Shown one piece after another: positions 49,328 to 59,821 of a DNA stretch of 64,000 nucleotides. The stretch comes from Parapristionchus giblindavisi (lineage: Eukaryota; Nematoda; Chromadorea; Rhabditida; Diplogasteridae). Both the position numbers and the translations under genes were made by a program. Location: NCBI GenBank assembly GCA_943737045.1, contig CALSFV010000323.1, forward strand, positions 124,001 to 188,000, in the 5' to 3' direction. How positions within the stretch are numbered: the first letter of the stretch is position 1; each line of letters opens with the position of its first letter. The notes beneath the pieces were generated by a model. It saw only the letters and a list, made by a program, of their open reading frames with translations, was not told where the DNA came from and did no database searches.

Positions 49328-49841
49328 CACTCACAGAAAAAACCCTTACAATCTAGGGTTTGTTGCCCTAACTCATGTACCCCTGTGCACCAAACACTCA
49401 CCTGTAAGGGTTTCGAAAGCCTTGCATGTTAGGCTTTCATACCCTTGCATGCTAGGGTTTGAAACCCTTACCTAGTTATCTGGAAAAGAGTTACCGAATA
49501 ATATTAAAGTTGCAAAAGACTTGTGCTCAGAGTGGGAATCGAACTGGCGAGAGCGCATCCTACGGAATATCAGGCAATCGCACAACCCACTGGGCTATCC
49601 GGACATGTTGGTATATAGCGCAGAACTCATAGTCCCTACAAGAGGGAGGAGTGGGGACAGCATAGCCGCGACTCGAGTAAGGGTTTGAAAGCCTTGCATT
49701 TAAGGGTTTCAAACACTTACGTATAAGGGTTTCAACCCTTGTTGGCGCACGGTTCAATCCCTTGATAGTAAGGGTTTTGACTCTGCAAAGACTTAGGGTT
49801 TGTGCTAGGGCTTCAAAGCCTAAGGTTTTTTTCTGTGAGTG
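49328..49841. mobile_element. TA-flanked element in right arm of O10, TIR CACTCACAGAAAAAACC
   Basis: TA at 49326-49327 and 49842-49843; the left arm of O10 has the unfilled site (GACTAACACG). The ends are followed by many AAGGGTTT / AAACCCTT words in both orientations. The middle (about 49530-49604, minus strand) is tRNA-like: GGATAGCCCAGTGGGTTG and CAGTTCGATTCCCA. Confidence 0.75.
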
Positions 49842-49846
49842 TAACA

Positions 49847-50838
49847 GGTGCAATGTTGAGTTGGAACATTTTTCCTGGAACTTCATTTATCGGACCATTT
49901 TTATTGGATCACCGATAAAGGAACAATTTGTTTCAGAATGGTGTTCTGGGAATCCTTCATTTTGGACCGCTCATTTCGGATCATTTCTTTCGGAATGACT
50001 AGCTCGGAATTATGCATTTCAGAAATTATTCTTTCGAAAACCTCATCTCGGAACTTTTTTTAGGAACTATTTCTCTGGAACTCTTTCAATGGAAAGATGG
50101 AAATGGAACTAGTGTTCTGGAACCTCTTATCTCATTCACACATTTTATTCATTCATTTCTGTACTGTGTTTCTCCAAAACGCATATTATATCCAACTATT
50201 ATATCAAATTATATTATATTATATCAAGTTATATTATATTATATTATATTATATCAAATTTATTACATCAAACAGAGATCAAAGATCAAACAACAAGGAA
50301 TAAAGAAAAGGTAACAGCAACAAAGGAAACAATATATAAGATAAATGGGCTTATTTTCTATATTTGCCTTTTGCAGTCGACACATAATCGAGGTAGGGCA
50401 AACCAGCCATGGAAGCCATCACTTCACAGGCGGACCACCGGTTCCTACAGCGAGAGACTTGAGAATAATGAGGAGATAAGCGTCGAACAAACAAATGTGA
50501 ATGAAGATGAGTATGCAAAAGAGTATGCATATGAGAAATTACCATGACCAATAAGAGCTAAAGTTCAACAAACATCAGTTTTCGGAGATCACTTTCCAAC
50601 ACGAAAGTTCCGAGAAAAAAGTTCCCAAAACATAGTTCCGAAAAAAGTTCCGAAACGTGGTTTCCCATATTATAATTACGAAATGAGAATTCCTGCCCTT
50701 TCATTCCAATAAAAACTTTCCCCAAATAGCGGTGTCCGAATGAATAGTTTTGAAGTGAGAGTTCTTTTTAAAAAGTACCCAACTAGAAGTTGCGAAATAC
50801 AGTGTTCCAGGAAAAATGTTCCAACTCAACATTGCACC
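49847..50838. mobile_element. hAT-like element in right arm of O10, TIR GGTGCAATGTTGAGTTGG
   Basis: Exact 8-bp duplication GTGTAACA (49839-49846, 50839-50846). The left copy uses the last three bases (GTG) of the preceding element, so this insertion is younger than 49328-49841. The arms carry GGAACTTTTT/AAAGTTCC words; the centre includes an ATATT-rich stretch (50200-50260) and a captured exon-like piece. Confidence 0.8.
50345..50451 (-). pseudogene. captured exon-like fragment inside the hAT-like element
   Basis: After CTCGCTGTAG (acceptor-like) the minus strand reads NRWSACEVMASMAGLPYLDY and then VSTAKGKYRK with TAA. Base composition is richer in G and C than the element around it. It looks like the last exon of a host gene I do not recognise; no other exon is nearby. 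Confidence 0.35.
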
Positions 50839-51131
50839 GTGTAACACGTCTTTTTTATATTCCCCTAATCACCATTATGATCCTCATACAAATTGAGCAA
50901 GGGTTGCTCTTGTGACTTTTCTGTTTCCTTCAACAGATCTTCAGCTATAGTCGAAAAACTCTGAAAAAGGGCCATCTCTGGAGCTCCATACCGAGCTCAA
51001 AAAAAATTTGCATGCCACGAGGGTTCGCCTATTATTCTGACATATCGAGAGGTACTCAAAAATGTTATTATCTCAAAAATTATTTTTTTTGCTGTACGGG
51101 AGACTGTCCGACCTTTACGCAAACGGGCTCA

Positions 51132-51757
51132 TATATGGGTATTTTGAGCTCGTAATGTTTTTTCGGATGTTTTTGAGTCATTTTAGCTCCTTTGCTGTTT
51201 CTTGATAAAGGAATAAGCCGAGGTCGCGTCACTAAATAAAGGAATAAGCCGAGGTCGCGTCACTAAAATCAACGCTTTTTTTCCATTTCTCAAATCCTCT
51301 GAAACTTGGGTCATTTTTAGACACCTAAGGGTGCAACAAAACGCGCATAGAAGAAAAGTGCACTTTTTCCGATTAGGAAAGTTACGTCACTTTTTCATAA
51401 AACCGACCGCCCCGCACCGGCGCATGGTCGAAAAATGACGTCATCAACTGGGAAATGGTGCCCAAGATCTCCTCTTTCGATGCTTTTTTTGAAAAATTGT
51501 CTATCATTATTTTGAACGGAGTTATGATCATTTTTCTGACGCACACTCGAGCCAAAAATACCGTACCTGCCAACTTTGACCTACCGCTACTCGAAAATGA
51601 GAGCAGATATGCAAATTCGGCCAACGCAGTTCGATAGAGCATCGTTCAAAGTACTTAATCTGAATTTTTCAGGGGGTCGAAATTTCTATGTCCGGGGGGT
51701 GGTCGAACCTCTGGCGATTCCTCTCATATATATATCGTACATGTAAAAATCATTGTA
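51132..51757. other. spacer with a 31-bp tandem duplication
   Basis: AAAGGAATAAGCCGAGGTCG and following bases occur twice in direct tandem (about 51206-51267). No gene seen; the 51382-51642 minus frame has no family signature. Confidence 0.4.
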
Positions 51758-52275
51758 CAGTGCTGGCCAATATTCTATCATATTTTGGTTTTTCAGCTAT
51801 AACTTTTTTTCCGCAGCCAACCGATTCTCTTCATTTTTAAATATGCTTGTATAGATGGTACTGTGATATGGGAGTAGTTGGAGCGTGCTGTGGAGGAATA
51901 GAAGGAAAAGAACGCTGCCGAGAAGTCCGAGCAGGTTCAGCGCACTTCTGCTGCGATTCTCGCCTCCACCTTCGACACCCTGATCAACCCCATGCCTTGA
52001 TACTTTCACTCAGTCATTGCCGCATACAGATTCCACACGTAGAACTGAATCCAAGTTGCCCCGGAGCCGTCAATGTCCGATATGCCCAGGTGCTGAATTC
52101 GCTGAAAATTGTCATTTTTCGAAAATTGATCACTATTCCGTTGTTTGTGATCCAATATGGATAAAAATTGGATTACTATATCTCGGTACCATCTATACAA
52201 ACATACTAAAAAATGAAGAGAATCGGTTAGCTACGAAAAAAGTTACAACCAAAATATCATAGAATATTGGCCACT
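51758..52275. mobile_element. Tc1/mariner-like foldback, TIR CAGTGCTGGCCAATATTCTA
   Basis: TA on both sides; arms of about 110 bp (AGCTATAACTTTTTT, CCGATTCTCTTCATTTTT, CTTGTATAGATGGTAC mirrored). The non-palindromic centre is GC-rich and coding-like (see 51902-52000). Confidence 0.75.
51902..52000 (+). pseudogene. captured GC-rich C-terminal coding fragment
   Basis: A 33-codon in-frame stretch ends in TGA and reads KEKNAAEKSEQVQRTSAAIL, then ASTFDTLINPMP. It has strong codon-like composition compared with the AT-rich arms around it. An AG just before it (ATAG) could be an old splice acceptor. Source gene unknown. The centre of a foldback is a common place for captured host DNA. Confidence 0.4.
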
Positions 52276-52746
52276 GTACGTGTTTCCATCATGTTTTTCC
52301 TAATTACTACAGTGTATATACATACATGATCCGCTACAGTTATGTACATAGACCCTTAAAATTGGATCTTTGAATGAATTAGTGCTAAACAGTTGAGGAA
52401 TTCCCATAGTACTCGACGTCAGTATTTCGAATTGCAAACGTTGTTATAACCTAATGAGGTCCCAAGAGCTCACGTTTCTTAAATGTTACATCTTATGGAG
52501 ATTTCTCTTTCACCAAGATTTTCCTCTAGCTTTACCAATGTGGCGTTCAACAAACTTGTAAATTCATTTTATAAAATGGTTATGTCATAGCAGATTTTCT
52601 TTTATTTTCCCAGCATGAAAGCATAATAAAAACAGTGTGAAAATCACCAAAAAAACAGATCAAGAAAGAGATGCAAGATGTTTGTTTACAAATATCAATT
52701 TGTAAAATGATGAACAAGAAGTATCGTAAAAAGTAAAAAAAAGAAA
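52276..52746. other. no gene seen; spacer to tRNA
   Basis: AT-rich, no recognisable repeat. The last 17 bases before the tRNA are A-rich on the plus strand (T-rich on the tRNA's strand). Confidence 0.35.
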
Positions 52747-52818
52747 TGCCCCATGCTGGAATCGAACCAGCGACCTTCTGTTTACAAGACAGACGCTCTG
52801 CCACTAAGATAATGAGGC
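52747..52818 (-). tRNA. tRNA-Thr (anticodon UGU)
   Basis: The minus strand folds as a standard cloverleaf: acceptor GCCTCAT / ATGGGGC (one G-T pair), anticodon stem TCTGT / ACAGA with loop CTTGTAA (anticodon TGT), and T stem GCTGG / CCAGC with loop TTCGATT. Discriminator base A. The D stem is a little weak (TCTT / GAGC). A T-rich RNA polymerase III terminator (TTTTTTTT) starts a few bases downstream. No intron. Threonine identity follows from the anticodon. Confidence 0.92.
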
Positions 52819-53023
52819 AGATCTTTCCTGTTGACAAAACGTTGTAAGATCACATAATCGATGTTGGGGCAAAGTCTCGATGATTGACTCATCTACTGAT
52901 ATAAAGGTGGTATGAATATTTCAGAATATGACCATGAGACGAATATGTACTTCATTTTAAACTCTTTATCAAAGTTAGAAAAATCATAACGATGCAAAAA
53001 TATGGAATATAATTACTGAATAA

Positions 53024-55811
53024 TTATTGCACTTCCTCAATGTCATATGTAATAGTTGATTCTGCGTTTCTCACTAGTCCATCTATAATATAATACATCT
53101 TTCTTATATGAATACAAAACTTATATTACAACACCTGTTATAGCCTGGACAGAACCAATCGATAAAGGATCATCAGTTTGATTAATCGATTGAACACTTC
53201 TTTCAACTATTTCATATGTTGATTCAATAGAAAACATTGGGACTTTAGCCAATGATTCTTTTATTTTATTGAACAGACATTGGAGGATTTCGAAGTCTGA
53301 TTCAGTATAATCATGCTAAACTAAAGATTATACAAATATCACAGTTGTGAATAATACCAATCTATGATTGATCAATATCAAATGTTTCTTGAGTATTCCA
53401 ATTGTATTGTATACATTATCAAGAGAATTCTGAATAAACAGTATTCGTGAAATGATTTGTGTGATAGATGAAAATCACACAAATCATTTCACTAATACCT
53501 TCCAATTGACTCTTCTATCAATATTCACCGAATTCGTTAATTGAATCGAGATAATCAATTCATTAACTTCTTCCTTCAATGAATTTACTTTATCCGTGAC
53601 ATTACGCAGTGAACTCTAAATTTCCATTACTTAATTTGAATTACGGGATAAAACTAACTTTCGCGCCCTCGTTTGAAAATTTTTCTCCGTAGTAAGACTG
53701 CAATGAAATATAACATGATAGAATAATTAGACAATAATCAATTAAATGAACAGTGATCGTAAAACTTGGATATGTTAGTAATATGACTATATATTGTAGT
53801 TCATGGTGTGCAGGTCTCATGACTTTTGCTAATAGTTTTAGTATATAGTTATGTTAGTTTGCTCTGCAATTTTCAACGGGAAGAATAAAAAAGGTGTCAA
53901 AATCATGCAAAACTTTTTACTCTACTTGAAATTTCAATTACATAACTCACTTCAACAATATTATCTATCATTTTCTCCAATTCATTTGATTTATACTCAA
54001 TGGATAGTTTCTGTTTCACAAGTGATTGGGAATCTATAAATATCGATCGGTTGTTCACAAAAAAACATTTAAAATACCTTGGGAAGAATGAAGAGACCGA
54101 GATATTTGAACGAAATTTCCTAATGTTGAATTCATTCTTTTGTGATTCTCCATCATAATTGTATTCTCTCTTTCTCTACTTTCACTTAATCGATAATATT
54201 GATTAGTTTATTGAATAATATCATATTATACTTAGACATATTCATTATCTTCTCAAGTAATTCTCTTGTATCGGTCACACTTTTCACTCGAGTCAATACA
54301 TCCAAATATTTATTTTCCTATAATTTATCGTCAATTTAAATTATTTTTTCTACTTTTTAGAATAATATCAATCATTATGAATTTTTTCAATATATAAAAC
54401 GCTTACCACACTAATAATTGCGCGATCCATTTCCTTCAATTTTTTATTCATTTGTTCAATATTCTCGTGTAATATTTCAAACTTGGAATTCATTTCTGAT
54501 CTCAATCTATCGATTCCAATCTACAAAGAAACAGAAGTGGAAGAATGCTAGATTATTGATTCACCATTGCTTTTCTGAACTTATCATTTTCTCTCATAAT
54601 TGGAGCAATCACATCACGATAACCTACAGTATATTGATATCAATGAATTCAATGAATAGACTAACCAAATGGTATAAACATGAGAGATAGAGTAATCAAA
54701 CCGGGTTGAGATACGCCAATCTTGTAACTTATTGATCTGAATATATGTTCATGTAATATTTCAATAAATAATAAAGATTGATACATGAGTGCAGTTAGTA
54801 TTACTAATCTCCAAGGAGTTATCGATTGAGGGATTGAGATCATATTTATATATAATGAATATGTTGTAGATTTACTGAATCGAATAATATTCTTATATTT
54901 ACACTGCAACTCTTGTCTTACAATTCTTTGATTATTCGATAGATTCCCAACAAAGAAAGAATTCTATGATATTGTGTGCCTAAGATGAAGGCACAACATT
55001 AGAAACCTTTCTTTAGAAAAGAAATATTAATCTATTGTCCGTATAAAATGTACTCGTGAAAGTTCATTGCTACTAGCCGCTAACTATAAACGCCGAAGTA
55101 TTCTATCGATCAACCTCCTTTTTCATCCTTTCCCTTCTCGCGCTCTCTTTCTGATCTCGATTCTGACTATCTCGCGTGGACTCTCTCTCTAACCATAGAA
55201 ATTTATCGTGGCTATTCTCCTACCAAATAAACAAGTGTATTTTATACGGTATCTATGGTATCTAACATTCTCGAACGGATAAAACATACCCAAAACAGTG
55301 AAGAAACCTAATTGAAGAACTGATGTAAATGTTGGTTTGACCGTTTGATAAGCAAAATATCTTAATAATAACAATGATATATGATAATTCAATGAACACT
55401 CACATTAATCCATATATAGTAACGATGATGAATATACATTGAAAGATATAATATAATCTAGATTTCATCCATTCCCATCTTGTTTCATGTCTGAATAACT
55501 TCATCGTATAAATATAATAGACAAAATAAAGTATATTTACGTTCGATTACGTCGTTTTGTCAGGAAATGGATTACAATCTCAATATTTGCTCCTATAAAA
55601 ATTATGAAGAAACTATTTCATATTTAGTATGGCTCACCGAGTAAGAAACACATAGCTGATATTAAAATGTATTCTAGTCGATTATCAATGATCAATTTCA
55701 TAAGAAATCTGAAGAATAAATGAATAATTTAACAAACACCTTGTAGACATACGGTATTAATCCAATTCCTAGAACAACTATAATAATTATCATTATCGAA
55801 TAACGTTGCAT
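53024..55811 (-). CDS. CC3: multi-pass membrane protein with C-terminal coiled coil, 16 exons, unknown function
   Basis: ATG at 55811-55809 (MQRYSIMIIIIVVLGIGLIP), TAA at 53026-53024. Splicing GT...AG introns of about 42-60 nt (two longer) gives about 460 aa in one frame, all phases consistent. The first 210 residues hold four to six hydrophobic segments (IMIIIIVVLGIG; LISAMCFLLGANIEIVI; FQCIFIIVTIYG; LQLGFFTVLG; LVILTALMYQSLLFI). The rest is helical and charged (IDRLRSEMNSKFEILHENIE; TRVKSVTDTRELLEKI). The C-terminal IKESLAKVP...STYEIVERSV resembles ESILDMPS...AMETIESSM in CC2 upstream, suggesting paralogy. One intron (53441-53509) is mostly a hairpin beginning at its donor. The gene follows CC2 by about 210 bp on the same strand. 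A role as a membrane-anchored filament or tether is only a guess. Confidence 0.75.
53441..53498. repeat. hairpin filling an intron of CC3
   Basis: 25-base arms (GTGAAATGATTTGTGTGAT inside; one mismatch overall) around an 8-base loop. On the coding strand the left edge of the hairpin is the GT of the 5' splice site (GTATTAGTG), and the intron ends 11 bases after the hairpin. Confidence 0.85.
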
Positions 55812-56018
55812 ACTTCAAAGACCGGTTATGTTGATTAATTCTATTAAAAAATTGGGGTAATATTCAGAGTTGTAAACTCAGTTGAATCAGTACGAAATGC
55901 AACGAGGAACATTTAATCTGTTTAAAAAAAATATATATATACATCTTTTTGATATTCCTTGCAATAATTTTAATGGTGATACAACAGCTATGAAGACAGT
56001 ATTGGAATGTTTGATATT

Positions 56019-57592
56019 CTATTGAGTAATAGACATTGGAGGATTATTATTAGTAATAAATCCAAATTCAACAGCTCTTTCTTCTATACAACGCATTGAA
56101 CTCTCAATAGTTTCCATTGCATTCGATGAATTGAGTGATGGCATATCTAGTATTGATTCATGCATTCTTTCAAATTCTTCACTTATTCCATCAACATCTC
56201 CATCTTTCATATCAGCTCCACGACTCTATTATATCATTTATTAATTTGTAGAGTATTCGAAAGCTAACCAGAACTTTGCGTAGTTTATTCAATACTCTTC
56301 GAAATGAAGAAATAGATAGATCAATAGTAGTCAGCGATTTCTAAAATCAGTCAATATGATATGATATAATATCGAAATGTACATACTATGAGTGCGTCTT
56401 TGATATTTCTATCGATGGTTGTGTTTTCAATAAGCTCTTCTCTTAGCTTTTTTCCCGTATTTGAGATCAATACACACATATCATCTATCTTTCTTGCGTG
56501 TTCCTTAACCATAGATATCCGAATATTAGTTATTAGATATACTTACTTTACGTAGAATATGCTCATTTGTCTTTTTATCATTAATCGTCTAAAATGAGAA
56601 TAAATATGTACTTATGATTCCATATAAATTCTTTACCATCATACTGAACTCGAGAAATAGATTAAACTGTTTATTGCCTATATTACGAATCTTTGTTTGT
56701 AGATTTGATAGTTTTGTCGAATCTGAAAGTTCGATGAAATAATTGAATGATATATTGATATATACCTTGATCGGATAAAATAGATCTTTGTACATGTATT
56801 AGATTCGTCATCATTTCATTAATAACTTTACCATGAATATGAATGAGGGCTTGCTCTCTTTCACGTGATTTACTGATATTATCATCTTTATATAATACAT
56901 AACTGAATATTATACTCGATCTCTTGTCCTATTCGTCCATATAATGAACTCTGAAGTTCTCTAATACTCCTTTCATAGTTTTGACAAGTTTCTTGATATT
57001 CTTTCTCCTTAAATGTCGTACAATATGATAGATGAGAACATCGTAATAGCGAACCTTTTTTATTTGCGTTTCATAAATGCTTCGAAGTGATGATAAATCG
57101 ATGGAAACTGTTGTTGGTTGATCTTTCTTCTAGAAAGATAATTGATCTCATCAGACAAATACATTTAACACATCAATCATTTCCTGGGTTTTGTTATATA
57201 CATTGAATGTACGATTGCGAGCCCAGAATCCCTCCCCCCCCCCCTCCCTTCCCTTCGTGGAATAAGTCAGTAAGGGAAGGAGGAGCGATCATTGCGGGCC
57301 CGCAAACAGCAAAGCGATAGCCAATCATAATTATTTCTATGAAAGCTTGTATGTATACTACCTTTTGTCTCTCAGTTTCTATAGATTCATGATCTCCTTT
57401 ATCTCTTTGTCTTTCCTCATTTTCCTATAACGGAATAATTGATATTATTATGAATAGAATAGAAAGATACCGTTATCTTCCTATCATTTCCATGGGCTTC
57501 TTTTTCTGCATCGTTCCTTTCTCCAAACCTACTATAAATGGTTATTCAAGAGAATATTGTACAGAAATAACTTACTCATACGAGAATCCCAT
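56019..57592 (-). CDS. CC2: coiled-coil protein, 11 exons, unknown function
   Basis: ATG at 57592-57590 (MGFSYD), preceded by TTGTCAG, which could be a trans- or cis-splice acceptor. TAG at 56021-56019. Exons read RFGERNDAEKEAHGND, ENEERQRDKGDHESIETER, VSIDLSSLRSIYETQIKK, EYQETCQNYERSIRELQ, HARKIDDMCVLISN and end PPMSITQ; introns mostly 40-50 nt. The product is about 300 aa, strongly helical and charged, without membrane segment or signal peptide. The intron after exon 3 holds a GC-rich hairpin (57210-57310). Its 5' part is duplicated at 41703-42436, where it is decayed. Position between CC1 and CC3, same strand, and C-terminal similarity to CC3 point to a tandem family. Function unknown. Confidence 0.75.
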
Positions 57593-59821
57593 CTCTGACA
57601 ATGAGAATACAAACTCTTCTTATCAAAGAGTATTACAAAGGAATATGTAAATGTATTGGTCTTGAATATCTAACGAATTGTTTTAATATCATTAGAAATA
57701 TATGCGAAATAAACGAAGAAATAAACGAACTTTATATTCTATAAATCGAATAATTATTATAAAAGAAAAAATATTTCATGGTTTAAACCATAAAAGTCAA
57801 AGAGATACGAACAAGTGATACATTTTATTCATATAATGAGTACAAATGTATTTAAATGGATATTTTTAATTTGGTTCTTCCACGACATATCCATATTCAT
57901 TCGTTTCTAAAATAATTTTGAATAATATACATTATTATCTTATTATATGATCTTATATCCGATACCTTCATTCTTCCTTGAATATTTATCTTTGAGATCA
58001 ATGAAACTAGGAATGGATCTAATTGAATCTTCTAATGAATTATATGCTTCCTCTAGTTGATAAACACACTCATCGTATATAGAATGAGATTTAGATCCTA
58101 ATGATTTCTATAAAACTAGATTATTAAGAAGAAATGATAATTGATGAACCAAGATAGGTCTTAGATTATCAGCCATTTCAATAGTTGATTTAATCCTTTC
58201 AGCTACAGAATCAGTTCCATTCTATAATATAACAGAATCAAATCAAATAGTTTATACTGAATTAACCTTGATATCTTTTAAGAAATGAGCAAGAGGTCTT
58301 TCAATCATCATTGTTTCCATTTCATTTGATTCTTCCAACATAAATTCCTCTTCATCCAAAAGTCTTTCAATTAATATATCAAGAAGATTCTAAAATAAAG
58401 TTATGTCTTTATTCATATACCTATAATGATATAAACAACCTTGTTATTAGCAACATATTCAATCCTTTCAATATCTTTCGTTGATTTGATAGAGATAGAA
58501 TTGATTCCATTTAATAGTTCATTAAAAGCTTCATGAACTGGGTCATGAACATTTCTAAATCCACAGATTGATTGAACTGATCACAAATAATATAACCCAC
58601 TTTATATGAATCAATCTTTCGGTCCATTTCTTCTCAATCAATTCATTCTGAGCCTTATCTCTCATCACAGCCATAAGAGTTTCCCACTTTAATAGATAAT
58701 AGAAATATTGATTTATGAAATAATCAAACCATAAACTTAGATTGTTCTTTCCATTGTCTATTCCTTATATTTGCTTCTTCTCTAGATCTTCTTAATCTTT
58801 CTTTCAATAATTCTCCCATTCTTTCTTTTTCCTCTTCTAATTTTCGTTTATCTCAAATGTATTTTTCTCGTAAATCTATAATGATATGGATAAAACATAC
58901 ATATATCATCTTCTTCTCTCAGTATTCTTTCCTTTTCTTCATTCTCTCTTTGTCTCTCCTCTTCCTTTTCGTCCTTCTCCCTTTCAAATCTTAATAAATT
59001 TATCCGTTTTTGAAAATGTAATTAAATTTACCTTTTATTTTTCTCGTCCATTATGTGTATGTTAGTTTCAATATTATTTCTCCACTCCCTCTCTTTAATT
59101 TCTTTCTCTTTCTGAATATTTTTCTCTCTTTCTTCTTTTTCTTTTCTTTCACATTTAGCTGAAGATTTGATATTGGTTTGTCATTTCAAAACATTCCACA
59201 GACCTTTTTCTTCAAGTGCCTTTCTTGTCATTTCAGCCGATTTATTAGAATCTTTCATTACCTGAAATGTAAAAAAAACACTAGAGAAAGCTGTATATGA
59301 AACAGCTGATAGTTCACCTGATAAGTTTCATACTTTTCATTTTGAACAATCTTATCCATGTTCTTAGAAATATCCTTTGCTCTTTTCTCCAAATCAGCAT
59401 CAAATCTATTTGAATTGATTGCTTATTATAATCGAATGACTATATCTCACTTCGTTTTAAGTAGTTCATTCTGTAGAGTATTCATCGTGTCTTCAGTATT
59501 TTTAATCAGAGAATCTCCTAGAGATCGAAGATTATTCGAGAATTTCTGAATGAATATTATTATGATTATCAATTATATAATATTGACCATTGATTCAATT
59601 CGTGCTTCTTCGATTATTCTTCTTTTCTCTTCAATGAATAGTCTATCTTCCTCGTCTACAATATCACATTAAGAATATCAAATTTTGATACAGTTTCAGT
59701 ATATCTATCACATAGTTAGTTTAACTAATTTGCGTTTAGAATTGTAAGACTTTTGCTTTTAATTTAATACTAATATATACCCTCATTAAAAAGGTATTCA
59801 TTATTCTTTATTCTTTACAAT
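56722..59821 (-). repeat. segmental duplication copy B (pairs with 41703-44669)
   Basis: Covers the 3' two-thirds of CC1 and the 5' half of CC2. The start-to-start distance between copies is about 15.1 kb, same orientation. Copy B is continuous with complete genes, so it is taken as the source or the maintained copy. Confidence 0.9.
57210..57310. repeat. GC-rich hairpin in CC2 intron, copy B
   Basis: TTGCGAGCCC...GGGCCCGCAA arms with CCCTCCCCCCCCCC and GGGAAGGAGGAG-like runs between. Counterpart of 42075-42165; the word GGGCCCGCAATG is also repeated at 22165-22245. Confidence 0.7.

Larger units (their letters stand above)
47612..51131. mobile_element. foldback element O10 with three later insertions, TIR TGAGCCCGTTTGCGTAAGAG
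   Basis: TA flanks both ends (47610-47611, 51132-51133). Left arm runs 47612-48285 and 48470-48700; right arm runs 48770-49327 and 50847-51131. Both arms carry the same tRNA-like segment (48143-48216; 49019-49092) and copies of an acidic coding-like stretch at the centre. Insertions at 48286-48469, 49328-49841 and 49847-50838 are each absent from the opposite arm. Confidence 0.8.
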
